This document shows, in pieces, positions 1 to 9,582 of a stretch of 31,049 nt of DNA; position 1 is the stretch's first letter, and each line of letters starts with the position of its first letter. The DNA comes from Tritrichomonas foetus. Lineage: Eukaryota > Parabasalia > Tritrichomonadida > Tritrichomonadidae. The DNA is taken from the NCBI GenBank assembly GCA_001839685.1, contig MLAK01001037.1, forward strand, positions 250,702 through 281,750. The letters run 5' to 3'. The translations under genes were made by a program, and so were the position numbers. The notes beneath the pieces were generated by a model. That model was not told the DNA's origin. It saw nothing but the letters and a program-made list of their open reading frames with translations, and did not search any database.

Positions 1-278
1 TGAATGTTTCATCACAGCTGAATGTTTCATCACAGCTGAATGTTTCATCACAGCTGAATGTTTCATCACAGCTGAATGTTTCATCACAGCTGAATGTTTC
101 ATCACAGCTGAATGTTTCATCACAGCTGAATGTTTCATCACAGCTGAATGTTTCATCACAGCTGAATGTTTCATCACAGCTGAATGTTTCACCACGACTG
201 AATATTTCATCACGGCTGAATGTTTCATTACGACTGAATGTTTCATCACGGCTGAATGTTTCATCACAACCGAATGTT
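1..278. repeat. 18-bp tandem repeat array (minisatellite)
   Basis: The unit TGAATGTTTCATCACAGC repeats ten times without a change (1-180). Five diverged copies follow (181-270) and a partial copy CGAATGTT ends at 278. All changes are transitions. The array runs off the left edge, so its true length is unknown. Because 18 is a multiple of three, several frames stay open: plus frames reading NVSSQL or ECFITA and the minus frame reading AVMKHS. Whether any is translated is not clear; the array is annotated as a repeat and the coding question is treated as a finding. Confidence 0.97.
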
Positions 279-635
279 AAGTAATTTCTTAATGTGAAAG
301 TTATATGTACGGGGGGTTTGGGGGGCGGAGCCCCCCAAAATTTTTGAACTTTTCCTTATGGTAGTAATTTGCAGGCATTACGGTAAGTTATGGCTGTACA
401 AAATAATGTACAATTGTATTTTAAATCCAAAGTGAAGTCAACTATAGTATACATAATTCTCTTTCATGAACTTATGTTAATATATCCGTTCATTCACAAA
501 ATCATTCCTTTCTTTTTCAAGAAAATAGAGGAAATCTGGGATAAAGCCAGGTTTCAATTTTAAAAAAGAAATCTCAAAAACTAAATTACAATCAATAGAA
601 AAAAAATATAACATAATAATACATATTCACACATT
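279..635. other. Gene-free left flank with a GC-rich hairpin
   Basis: This lies between the tandem array and the 3' end of the Raptor-like gene. Apart from the hairpin at 311-339 and a short inverted pair TGTACA (395-400 and 407-412), it is plain AT-rich sequence. No convincing open frame or RNA gene was seen. Confidence 0.7.
311..339. repeat. GC-rich perfect hairpin with G-runs
   Basis: After a G6 run (311-316), TTTGGGGGGC (317-326) pairs perfectly with GCCCCCCAAA (330-339) around a GGA loop. That is a ten-base-pair stem. It is a striking G/C island in otherwise AT-rich sequence. It could be a dispersed repeat or an element end. The two G6 runs could also allow a two-quartet G-quadruplex. 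Function is unknown. Confidence 0.85.
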
Positions 636-2747
636 TTATTTATAGCATGGAAGTAGTAGTGATGCTATATCATTTTCTATTAGTTTTGAATCTATATCAT
701 CAAATTCTAAATTATTCAAAATATTTGAAATTTGGTCATTATCACATTTTTTGCATAACTCAAGAATTTCATCAGTTGCCTCTTTATTTTCTAATTTTGT
801 TGCTAAGCAAATGACTTCAAAAACTAAATCAGGCTCTATTGAAGTCTCTTCAAAATTCATAATTTGTTTTACGAATTTAATAATATCATTCAAAATTTCA
901 GAAATATCATTATTTGACAGCAAAATTTGCATAATGGAATGAGTTGCAGCTTTTTTCATATTTTTGCTCATATGATTACAGCTTTGATGATCTGATATTT
1001 TGGATTGAAATCCTAGATTTTCTCCATCACTATGATTTTGTTCAGATTTTGAACTTTCATTAATTATTGAGATATCTGCATGATTATTCATGATTAAATT
1101 TTTAATTTGCCAAAAAAATTGATTCTTATTGTAGGTGTGCGTTGAAGCAATTGCAAAATAATGAAGGGCCCAAATTTTCGTTGTTTCATTCACAAAACGG
1201 TCATTATTAAACTGGACTTTTAATTCATACCACCTTTCTACAAGGCAGAGTAAAATTACGGTAAGATGGAAATTTTCTTGGTTGAGTAAATCTATTTTAT
1301 GCTTCAATTTATCGAATTTTGAAAAAGTATTCGAAAATCTGTCATCTTCAACATAAGCACATAATTTAATTAAGCAAAATAAAATATCAGTTATCACTTT
1401 TTCATGATTATTATCTTCAAAGTTAATTTCTTCTTGTTTTTTATTTATGTCTCGTTGTTTATTTTCTTCTAAAATTAGAAGAAGAAAATCTAGAAGAGAA
1501 TGTTGAATGTTAAAATTGATAGCAAGTTCAATATTGTTGGGAGATTGATCAAAAAACATGGCTAAGTGTTTACAAGCACTACCACATAATTCTTTATATT
1601 TCAAAAAATGTCTAAAGCATGAAATTTCAAAAACAAAATTGTCAAAATAAATTCCAGAGTTGACCTTTTGTTCAAAACTCGAAGTTAATAATCGAATTAT
1701 TTCAAACTGAGGAATTTTTAAAACATTATCAATCAAATAGTCATAATTTCGCCATAATTGGTCATGCGCCATGTCAGGTAATGCTGGGATTGACAAAGGA
1801 TGGTTATTAATTTGCCCTAAAACTCGAGTGGAAAAAATGAAATTCACAAATAGTTTTGATAAAACTAGATCAAAATTAAATATTTGATTAAATTGTTTTC
1901 GACTCAAATGTTTATAAGCTATTGATTTAACTGTTGAGGTGATTATATCTATAATTCTTTCTCTTTGATCTTCTGTGATGTCCAAAATATTACACACATT
2001 TTCATTTGGATGATTTTCTACAACTTGTTGATGATAATTGCGTAAATGCCAGGAAATTGCAACTTTTTCTGGAGTAAACATGCATGAAGTGAAAGTGTCG
2101 TATGGTAAATATTGAGAATGATTCATAACTTGGGTAGATTTGCATGAAAAAAATCCAATTACATTTAAATCATCAATATTATCACTCTCAGTTTTTATTT
2201 TCCTTTTTAATGCTTCACAAATAGCCCCAGAATAATTTCTGTCAACAATTAAGCACATTTTTTGTTTATGAAATTGTTTTATAAAATCATCAACTGATAC
2301 ACATTGATCTTCAAATTGAAAACTATTCGGTGGTGATTTTGGATTTTTCGTCCATAATAAATTGGAATAAATAATAAGTAGACGAGAAGGTTTTATAAAT
2401 GAATAAAATGGCCGACCAATTTCAGAAAATACTGTAGCCTTTTGTGGTGAAACTAAAGGTATGATAGAATCTTTTTTAAAAAAATGACTCAATGTATTAA
2501 CTATAGATTGAGTGAATTTCTGTTCTGTAAAATCAGAAATCTGTGAAAGCCAAAAATAAAAGTAAGAATTGAATTGGACTGTATCAAATAGTCTCTGAAT
2601 GGGAATGGAGCCTTTAAAAATATAAAAAGCATATTCGATTGAAAACCGGTGGAAGTTATTTTTTTCATTCAATCTCTCAATTCCCATGTATCTGTTGGCA
2701 ATTTCATTTGTTGAATGATAAGAAAACAGAAGAGAATCATCACACAT
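636..2747 (-). CDS. Raptor/KOG1-like TORC1 subunit, short and degenerate
   Basis: The 703-aa protein resembles Raptor, the scaffold that brings substrates to TOR kinase complex 1. The best-matching stretch runs from about residue 160 to 340. It has the Raptor-like FTSCMFTP segment followed by ISWHL (about 219-234), then a helical block with KHLSRKQFNQIF, KLFVNFIFSTRVL and LWRNYDYLID (about 279-340). Residues 350-700 are helical, as expected for the armadillo/HEAT part. The family is usually about 1300 aa and ends in a WD40 propeller; none is seen here. In the caspase-like N-terminal fold the usual HYNGHG is replaced by IYSNLLW (126-132), and VYDCSNAG by VDRNYSGA (168-175), so the His/Cys pocket is gone. 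The stop is followed by a TAAATAAAA signal. It is divergent from the TBC gene. Family assignment is by remembered motif order, so the call is good but not certain. Confidence 0.75.
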   Translation of the reverse strand: MCDDSLLFSYHSTNEIANRYMGIERLNEKNNFHRFSIEYAFYIFKGSIPIQRLFDTVQFNSYFYFWLSQISDFTEQKFTQSIVNTLSHFFKKDSIIPLVSPQKATVFSEIGRPFYSFIKPSRLLIIYSNLLWTKNPKSPPNSFQFEDQCVSVDDFIKQFHKQKMCLIVDRNYSGAICEALKRKIKTESDNIDDLNVIGFFSCKSTQVMNHSQYLPYDTFTSCMFTPEKVAISWHLRNYHQQVVENHPNENVCNILDITEDQRERIIDIITSTVKSIAYKHLSRKQFNQIFNFDLVLSKLFVNFIFSTRVLGQINNHPLSIPALPDMAHDQLWRNYDYLIDNVLKIPQFEIIRLLTSSFEQKVNSGIYFDNFVFEISCFRHFLKYKELCGSACKHLAMFFDQSPNNIELAINFNIQHSLLDFLLLILEENKQRDINKKQEEINFEDNNHEKVITDILFCLIKLCAYVEDDRFSNTFSKFDKLKHKIDLLNQENFHLTVILLCLVERWYELKVQFNNDRFVNETTKIWALHYFAIASTHTYNKNQFFWQIKNLIMNNHADISIINESSKSEQNHSDGENLGFQSKISDHQSCNHMSKNMKKAATHSIMQILLSNNDISEILNDIIKFVKQIMNFEETSIEPDLVFEVICLATKLENKEATDEILELCKKCDNDQISNILNNLEFDDIDSKLIENDIASLLLPCYK

Positions 2748-3075
2748 TTTGTCATATCAAATGTCATGACAATTTTTTTTGAGTTACTTTGGCCATTTAA
2801 ATACAGAAAAAATGAGAATTTAATTTTTTTCAACAATATCATTAATGTCGTGTTTTGAAGAGTCTTTATTGCTATTATAGGTAACAATTATATACTTTCT
2901 AATAAAAAAGTGAAAAATATTAATTATTTGTTATTACATAAAAAATATAATGCAGGAAATCATAGAAAAGAAAAAGAGGTAAGTGAAAGTGTATTGATTT
3001 TCTGTATTTATTCGGTCATATAATCAAAAAAGTTGATTTTTCACAAAAGTTCGTAAAATAAAAAAAGAAAGAAAT
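2748..3075. promoter_or_regulatory. Divergent intergenic region, Raptor-like / TBC genes
   Basis: These 328 bp separate two divergent starts and must hold both promoters. On plus, TCACA (3041-3045) fits an initiator TCAYW about 33 nt before the TBC ATG; TCATA (3016-3020) also fits. No good initiator is seen close to the Raptor-like ATG. A 14-mer next to that ATG (2752-2765) recurs in inverse orientation near 30654. Confidence 0.45.
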
Positions 3076-4677
3076 ATGCAGCAGGCAAACGAGATTTACT
3101 CAATATTTCATGAAGTCACTGTCAATTTACAAGACCAATCGAAAATGGACGGAAGTTTCGTGATTTGTAACCAAATGGGCGAATTTGTATTTTGGTGGCG
3201 ACAATACAGCAAACCTAAAAAAAATGACGACGTTAAACCATTCGAAATAATTCTTCACGCGAATAATATTTCCAAGATCATACTTAATTTTCAAGATACA
3301 GCTTGTTATTTATTAATTTCGACTATTTCGCCATCGAATATGTTTCAATTCTCATTTCCACAAGCTTCGTATTATCAACTAATGCAGTTTTCTCAAATGC
3401 TCGCCATCAAACAGCAGATGTCTGGTTCTGAATCATTAGAAGATGCGATGGATTTCATTTCATCAACTTACTATGGCTCAGAGACACCAAAACGTCATAT
3501 TGATTTAAATATTATCGAGGGAAGAATTGAATTTCCATCTTTCTTGTCACCCTCTGGGCTTTTGCCGCAAACAATAGATGTTGTTCAGCCAGACCTTCAA
3601 ACATCTGCACAATTTGGTGTTCATGGTGATGATTATATGTCCAATCCAGTTTCCGAATCTGACTTCAAATTAATTCCTAATATCAAAGTGTTAAAAGACT
3701 TGGTTCGAGATCGCGGTGTCGCAAAAGATATAAGATATATTGTTTGGCCTTTATTATGTAATGTTTTACCTTTTGATGAAACAAAACGTCAAAAAATGTT
3801 AGAATTACGTACAAATGAATATATTTCTATTCGGAAACAATGGAAAACATTATCAAAACATCAATTAAAGTATTTTTCTTTATTAAAAGAATCATTTTCA
3901 ACAATTCATGTTGATGTGAAACGAACGCATCCACCCGAATTCATTAGTTCTGTTCCAAATTGGTCACAAATGCTTACAAGTATTCTAAGATCCTTTTCAT
4001 TATGGAATTTAAACGTTAGATATACTCAAGGTCTTAATGATATTGTAGTAAACTTCATGGGAATCTTTTTACCCCACATGAATAAAGAACTAACAGCTGA
4101 TGAAGTTGAGGCATTAACATTTTGGTGTTTTTCATCATTTGTTGAAATCATTGAAAGTGGAATCAATGCCGAAAATATGATGTTAATGCAAATGAAAGAA
4201 TTAAAAATAATTGGAGAAATAATTTCTCATTTTAATCAAAAATGTGATGAATTCTTCCGTTTACATCATTTAAGTGACCTCTCTTTTATAATTTCATCAC
4301 TCATTTTAGTATATGCACGAAATTTTGCAATGGATGATGTCATTCGTGTTTGGGAATCAGTTGTTTGTGCGAAATCACCTGCAAGCTTTTTGAGATATTT
4401 TTCAGCTTCTCTTTTAATTCATAGTTTTCCATCGATTTCGATGATTCCTGATTGTTCACTTGGAAAAGTTGTTTCAGTGCTTGATAAAATATTCATTAAA
4501 CAAAATATTGGAAATGTGATTGGAGTTTCTATTGCAATGATGAGTAAAAATGCAATTAAAGAACCAGAAGATCTCCCTGCTGTTGAAGAACCAATTGTTT
4601 CTCCAATGAATCCATTTTTCACCCTTGATTTTTCATCTGCCACTATATACAAAGAGAATGGATCCCTTTTCATCTAA
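3076..4677 (+). CDS. TBC-domain Rab GTPase-activating protein (TBC1D15/Gyp7 type)
   Basis: This 533-aa protein should speed GTP hydrolysis by a Rab GTPase on endomembranes. The TBC domain spans about residues 215-450. Both catalytic fingers are present: the arginine finger IHVDVKR (277-283, IxxDxxR, Arg283) and the glutamine finger YTQG (316-319, Gln318). So it should be active. Residues 1-115 form a beta-rich region ending in a helix, like the Rab-binding/PH-like N-terminal domain of TBC1D15/17. That arrangement, an N-terminal domain, an acidic linker and then TBC, favours the TBC1D15/Gyp7 group over others. The C-terminus after 490 is low-complexity. The ATG at 3076 follows an A-rich leader, with TCACA as possible initiator 33 nt upstream. 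The stop lies in TAAAT, a combined stop/polyA signal. The Rab target cannot be told from sequence. Confidence 0.92.
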   Translation: MQQANEIYSIFHEVTVNLQDQSKMDGSFVICNQMGEFVFWWRQYSKPKKNDDVKPFEIILHANNISKIILNFQDTACYLLISTISPSNMFQFSFPQASYYQLMQFSQMLAIKQQMSGSESLEDAMDFISSTYYGSETPKRHIDLNIIEGRIEFPSFLSPSGLLPQTIDVVQPDLQTSAQFGVHGDDYMSNPVSESDFKLIPNIKVLKDLVRDRGVAKDIRYIVWPLLCNVLPFDETKRQKMLELRTNEYISIRKQWKTLSKHQLKYFSLLKESFSTIHVDVKRTHPPEFISSVPNWSQMLTSILRSFSLWNLNVRYTQGLNDIVVNFMGIFLPHMNKELTADEVEALTFWCFSSFVEIIESGINAENMMLMQMKELKIIGEIISHFNQKCDEFFRLHHLSDLSFIISSLILVYARNFAMDDVIRVWESVVCAKSPASFLRYFSASLLIHSFPSISMIPDCSLGKVVSVLDKIFIKQNIGNVIGVSIAMMSKNAIKEPEDLPAVEEPIVSPMNPFFTLDFSSATIYKENGSLFI

Positions 4678-5135
4678 ATTAGAAACAAAATGTTTTGTTT
4701 TTATTTACTTGAATTTACTTCTTGGTTTTCAGAAGAATTTTAAATTTAATAGTGAAGATATGAAGATATATGATATTTAGTTCTTAATGTTATTAATAAA
4801 AAACTCATTCATTGATTCAAACATTTTTTTTTTTTTTTTACATTCATGAATGATTCATTCTGTCGGAATCTTTTTTTATTTTTTGCACTTTTCATTTCCG
4901 AATACCCATTTTTTCGTAAATCTAAAAAAACAATATGAAAAAATTTCCACGCCCCAATACCCCAAAAAGGAAAGGTAACACATTTTGACAGTTTGAAGTC
5001 TTTTTGATTCGATGATTTTTGATAAACTGAAAACATGATAAGAGAGATCCAAATTCTATGATTCAGATCAAATATATTCTGAAAAAAAAAAGTAACCATG
5101 TTCTAGTGAAATTTCACCTCAATAGAAAAAAATAA
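4678..5135. other. Intergenic region, no gene seen
   Basis: This is an AT-rich spacer between two same-strand genes, with a long T run near 4827-4840. A 96-codon minus frame (4809-5099) exists but its lysine tail comes from the T run and it resembles nothing known. The 36 bp before the 5136 ATG contain TTTCACCTCAATAG, only a poor initiator match. Confidence 0.6.
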
Positions 5136-8100
5136 ATGCGATCTTCAGTGAAGAAGAAAATTCCGGGAGGAGAAGATAGCTCACAAATAGAAAGTCATTC
5201 CCAAGAACAGCAAATATTAACCCGATTTCCCGTCGAAACTATTGATTACAATAAACGAACAGATCAACTTGAAGAAGAAATCGACCAAATTTTTCAACCT
5301 GTTCATCAAATCACGAAAGATCTACTCGAAGAAAATCCACAGCGAATAGTTTCCCTAACTCTGCTTGATTTCATTAATTTATGTAATCAATTTTTCAATT
5401 CACCATTTATTTCGCTTTACAAAAGACGAGAATTATTTGCTGCATACGTTCCAATTCACCAGCACTTTATTTCCTCAAACTACTCACCATCTCACGAGCA
5501 TCTCATTCCTATCGGACCATTATGGGAAACTTTTCAAAATACATTTTCTTATTTAAAATTTGATCAATTTAAATTTGATAAAGGAAATTGTCTTCAACAA
5601 ATTTCCAATTTTTCTGCAAATTATCAAAAAATAAAAATCGCCTTTGAACTTTTTCAGCAAAACCTCTCTGTAATTGAATTTCAAGAAGAAGGAGAAGGTG
5701 AAGAAGTTAGTGAAAAATCAATTGAACTAGCAATAAAAGCTTTAGTCAATTTTGAACGTGTTGTCAAGAATGAAAATCGAAAAGATTCTCTTCCAACTCA
5801 ATTATATGACAAAATCTTCTCACAAATTGTTACTTTAAGAAATAAGTTGAGTTCATATGAAAATGTCGTCAAATTACAAAAAACAGTGAAAACAATCGAT
5901 CAAGCAATGGTATCACATCCAACATTCTATCAAAACAGTTTATTTGATAATCAACCCCATAAAATTTTACAATGTGTATTGGATTTACATGAAATTTTCA
6001 TAAAATTGACTTCCCAAACAAGAAAACCAGAAGAATGTCAAGATATTTTTGAAATATTGAATCTTATACGAAAAATATTAATTTCAACTCATAATTCTGA
6101 AAATAGGCAAACGATTATTCGCGCATATAAAGAACAATTGAATAATTTTATAAAAGAGAAAGGATTTAACGACAATCAAGTTTTACAAGAACTTAATTGT
6201 AAAATAAACACTTTGCCACAAGAATATTGGCTTGTGAAAACAGAATATTCTCGATTTTTATTAATTCGAAAAGATATTTTACCAGATTGTAATGATTCAC
6301 AGAAAATTTTTCAACTATTTTCAACTTTGATGAATTTTATTCATTCTGTTAATTTTCAAGATGATCATTTTAATGGCTTAGATGACCATTTTCTTGGTTT
6401 AGCTGATCGCCTTATTCAAATTTATTCAAAAGCATTAATAAATGCAGCTATTTATGAAGATATCGAAGTTATTTCATTTTACACTTTTCGTTTAATGAAA
6501 GATCCGCTAATTCATGAAGAAAATGTTATTCTAGATTTAACTAAATTAATTGATACTTCTGAAGAATTACTGGAGTGTGACTTTTTGACACCTACTTACC
6601 AAAACTTTATAAATCGATTTAATGCATTTTTAATTGTTTTGAAAAATGTTTTCATAAATGTACCACCACAAACATTAACCAAAATCATTTCCGATATGCT
6701 TCGATTTTTCCCAGATTTAAGAAAATTAACCAATATGTGTCAATTTCCTAAAGCTATTGATTCAATTTTATCAAATATTAGCATATTAACTCGGTCCAAA
6801 ACAAATGTTCAGATGTCTTTTCAATCCTTTACCGATCATGCTCAAATTCTCGAATTAGCATTAGCTGCTTATCCAATTTATTCGAGTAATTTGGGACTTT
6901 GTGATTCGGTTATAATTGAAAAAGTTAAGAAATATAATAATTTCCAGCTCGCTTATAAGCGATTTATTGAAGTTCATGCAAAAGAACCAATGGATCGAAA
7001 ACTTCTATTGGAACCGAATGACTTTTCTATTAAAATTACAAACTTTTTACATGCTGCAAGGCCAATTGTTTTTGAAAAACCTTTATCTTCAGTTGCTTTA
7101 ATGAAATTATGTATTGATTTGTCATTTTGTACAATTTATAATGATTATGCACAACCTAACACAGTTGTTGAGAAATGGAAAGAAATCACCAAGTTCTTAA
7201 ACATTCCCATGTTGAAACAAAAACTGCATGTTAGTTTTCGTTATATTGAAATGTTTCAATTAATGGTGACTGATAACGAAATAGATAATACTGGTGGTGT
7301 TCCACGTTCTTTTGGAAATGCGTTTATCGAATATTGTTCATATTTAGATGAAAATAATTTGAATATTTTGATTCAAAATTATCCCAAATTGAAGCAGGTT
7401 GTAAAAGGTTTTGAATTTCAAGGGTTTGACCAAATTTTCAATTTTCATAAACAATATGACAATCTTTTGAAAGCAGTGAATGAAGTGACAGATTCCTATT
7501 TCATGCAATATAAAGTGCCATTGAAATCAATCATGCCGATCATGATTTTGGGTAATATGCTTGAAGCAATTCATTCATCTTTATCTATATTGATAATGAA
7601 TGAATTACTGAGTAAAGAATGGCATAACAATTGTGCTAGCATTTATTCAAACATGGATGCGATGTGGCCTATTAAAAATCGAAATAATTTCCAATTAATT
7701 ATTAATGATCAGTTTAAAGAACATTTCAAAATTCTATTTTTCCAATTAAGTGAATTAAGAAATATCAAATTTATCAATATTCATCATCATTTTCGAAACA
7801 AACTTGTATTTATTTCAACTTTGTTCCCAAACTTCCTTCATATTTGTTCAACCGCTGATCCAATAAGGAAAGAAATTGAAGAATTCATTCAGCTATCACA
7901 TCAATCTTATTCAAGTGACTTTTATGAAATTGCTTATCGACTTCTTCGGAAAGTATTTAAAATTCTATCTTTTTTAAAATCATCGAGTATTCAATCATTT
8001 GAATTAAATGCACTTTTATCAATTACTCAACATGCCCACTTAATAATAATTGATGCACTACTTACTGCCTCATTTTCTAAAGATCTTGATGTTTGTCTGA

Positions 8101-9221
8101 ATTGTATGATTTCTATTGCATCGTTATATACAATTGATTTATCAAAAAATAACATGGAACCTTCTTATTATCTTCTAAATGATTTCTTTTCTGATGCCCA
8201 ATGTAATGTACCCTCCATTAATCATGCTAAAAATTCATTGATTCAGCTTGTTGATAATTACCCTAAATATTTTGAGCTTTTTGATGAAATTGAACCAGCT
8301 TTTAATACAATAAATAATATTTTTGCTGAATCAATGCCCAATTTGCTCGCAATGCATTTAAGCGATGGTAACCGACATGTTCTTTCAATGAAGACTAAAC
8401 TTACTTCAATGATTAATGAAATCGATTCACAAATTCTAGAAACTTCAAATGAAATTATATCCTACAGAAATCAAGCAGATGAACTATTTATTCAAGAAAT
8501 GTCTAATTCTGAATCAATTAAACAACTTAGACTAGAAAAAGATAGGAGTGCTTTAGTAAATAGTTTAAATGAAATAAACTCTGAAATTATTGAGAAAAAA
8601 ATATTGATTGGTAGATTAATGGCAGATTTAGATATTTCTCAACAGCTTGAAGAATATAGACAAGCAGCAGCAGATCAACTTGGAAATTTGAAAGGTGTTG
8701 GTCATTTTGGGAATTCAAAAGATGATACCGACGATCTAGATAAACACAATTCTAGAATTGATGACTTAAATACACAAAATTGTAAGCTTCAACAACTTTT
8801 GAAGACTTTGAAGCTATCAAAACTCTGTAAAGAATTGAATGTTGCTGAAGGAGGTGATGAATTAACGCTTAACATTATTCGAAATGATGAAAATTTGAAC
8901 AACAAATGGAGCAAACCCGAAGATACCGAAAAAGATTCGGGGGGGCTTAAGAATAAAGATATTAACAAGAATTCAAATGATATTCAAATGGTTAAATTTG
9001 CCAAAAGCTTTTTAATTGATCCAGATTTTAACGGAATAAAAGCAATTTTTTCGAAAGAAAGGCATGACAAAATGGGACAACTCGAATTAAATGTCTACAA
9101 AATGATTAATGAAATTGAAAATAATATTTACAATCAAAATGTTTTAGCTAATGATGTAATTCATAATAATAAAGATAAGCTTATGATGCTTAGAAATGCG
9201 ATAACAAATATAAAACCATAA
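5136..9221 (+). CDS. Large helical orphan protein with C-terminal coiled coil
   Basis: I do not recognise this 1361-aa protein. It is rich in Asn, Ile, Leu, Phe and Glu and looks almost wholly alpha-helical, without membrane segments or a signal peptide. The first 30 residues are basic and polar. A long helical body (about 40-1080) follows with no motif I can name. A heptad-like coiled coil runs from about residue 1084 to 1175 (8385-8660) and a shorter one lies around 1195-1225. The tail from about 1240 is charged and Asn-rich, with a glycine patch encoded by GGGGGG near 8940. The frame is intact over 4 kb, so it is clearly coding. The stop lies in TAAAT. It could be a cytoskeletal or vesicle-tethering scaffold, but that is a guess from shape alone. 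Confidence 0.85.
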   Translation: MRSSVKKKIPGGEDSSQIESHSQEQQILTRFPVETIDYNKRTDQLEEEIDQIFQPVHQITKDLLEENPQRIVSLTLLDFINLCNQFFNSPFISLYKRRELFAAYVPIHQHFISSNYSPSHEHLIPIGPLWETFQNTFSYLKFDQFKFDKGNCLQQISNFSANYQKIKIAFELFQQNLSVIEFQEEGEGEEVSEKSIELAIKALVNFERVVKNENRKDSLPTQLYDKIFSQIVTLRNKLSSYENVVKLQKTVKTIDQAMVSHPTFYQNSLFDNQPHKILQCVLDLHEIFIKLTSQTRKPEECQDIFEILNLIRKILISTHNSENRQTIIRAYKEQLNNFIKEKGFNDNQVLQELNCKINTLPQEYWLVKTEYSRFLLIRKDILPDCNDSQKIFQLFSTLMNFIHSVNFQDDHFNGLDDHFLGLADRLIQIYSKALINAAIYEDIEVISFYTFRLMKDPLIHEENVILDLTKLIDTSEELLECDFLTPTYQNFINRFNAFLIVLKNVFINVPPQTLTKIISDMLRFFPDLRKLTNMCQFPKAIDSILSNISILTRSKTNVQMSFQSFTDHAQILELALAAYPIYSSNLGLCDSVIIEKVKKYNNFQLAYKRFIEVHAKEPMDRKLLLEPNDFSIKITNFLHAARPIVFEKPLSSVALMKLCIDLSFCTIYNDYAQPNTVVEKWKEITKFLNIPMLKQKLHVSFRYIEMFQLMVTDNEIDNTGGVPRSFGNAFIEYCSYLDENNLNILIQNYPKLKQVVKGFEFQGFDQIFNFHKQYDNLLKAVNEVTDSYFMQYKVPLKSIMPIMILGNMLEAIHSSLSILIMNELLSKEWHNNCASIYSNMDAMWPIKNRNNFQLIINDQFKEHFKILFFQLSELRNIKFINIHHHFRNKLVFISTLFPNFLHICSTADPIRKEIEEFIQLSHQSYSSDFYEIAYRLLRKVFKILSFLKSSSIQSFELNALLSITQHAHLIIIDALLTASFSKDLDVCLNCMISIASLYTIDLSKNNMEPSYYLLNDFFSDAQCNVPSINHAKNSLIQLVDNYPKYFELFDEIEPAFNTINNIFAESMPNLLAMHLSDGNRHVLSMKTKLTSMINEIDSQILETSNEIISYRNQADELFIQEMSNSESIKQLRLEKDRSALVNSLNEINSEIIEKKILIGRLMADLDISQQLEEYRQAAADQLGNLKGVGHFGNSKDDTDDLDKHNSRIDDLNTQNCKLQQLLKTLKLSKLCKELNVAEGGDELTLNIIRNDENLNNKWSKPEDTEKDSGGLKNKDINKNSNDIQMVKFAKSFLIDPDFNGIKAIFSKERHDKMGQLELNVYKMINEIENNIYNQNVLANDVIHNNKDKLMMLRNAITNIKP

Positions 9222-9582
9222 ATATATTTTCCATGCGACTAATTTTTTCATATATCTTTTTTTTTTTTTTCGTTGATTTGTAATAAATAAAAATACAGTT
9301 CTTTCTTAAATAAATATATATATTTATTAACAACTTGTTTCTAACTTTCTATGACAACTTTTATATTTTATTTTTAACTAGCTATCCAATCATATCAATC
9401 ATTATCTGAGTGATTTTTCTTTCACATTTGTAAATTATGATATATCTATTTATATTGAAGGAGCATAATATAAATTTAATGAAATTACAATTGGACGATT
9501 TATCTATTTGATTACATTTTCCAGAAAAGCAGTCATTTCAAAGAAAAAAATTCTAAACGGCAAAATCTATTCAATATTTTTT
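9222..9582. other. Intergenic region before the OFD1-like gene
   Basis: This is an AT-rich spacer with a T run (about 9259-9270). The downstream frame stays open upstream to a TTG at 9508, but no ATG lies in that extension. TCATT (9533-9537) is a possible initiator 48 nt before the ATG at 9583, and it lies inside the open extension, arguing that the extension is 5' UTR. Confidence 0.5.

Noticed and set aside
4809..5099. 96-codon minus-strand frame
   Set aside because: Its Lys-rich end comes from a T run, it shows no known motif and sits in ordinary spacer; probably chance.
9508..9582. Extension of the OFD1-like frame from a TTG
   Set aside because: No ATG in it; TTG starts are not expected in this type of nuclear genome.
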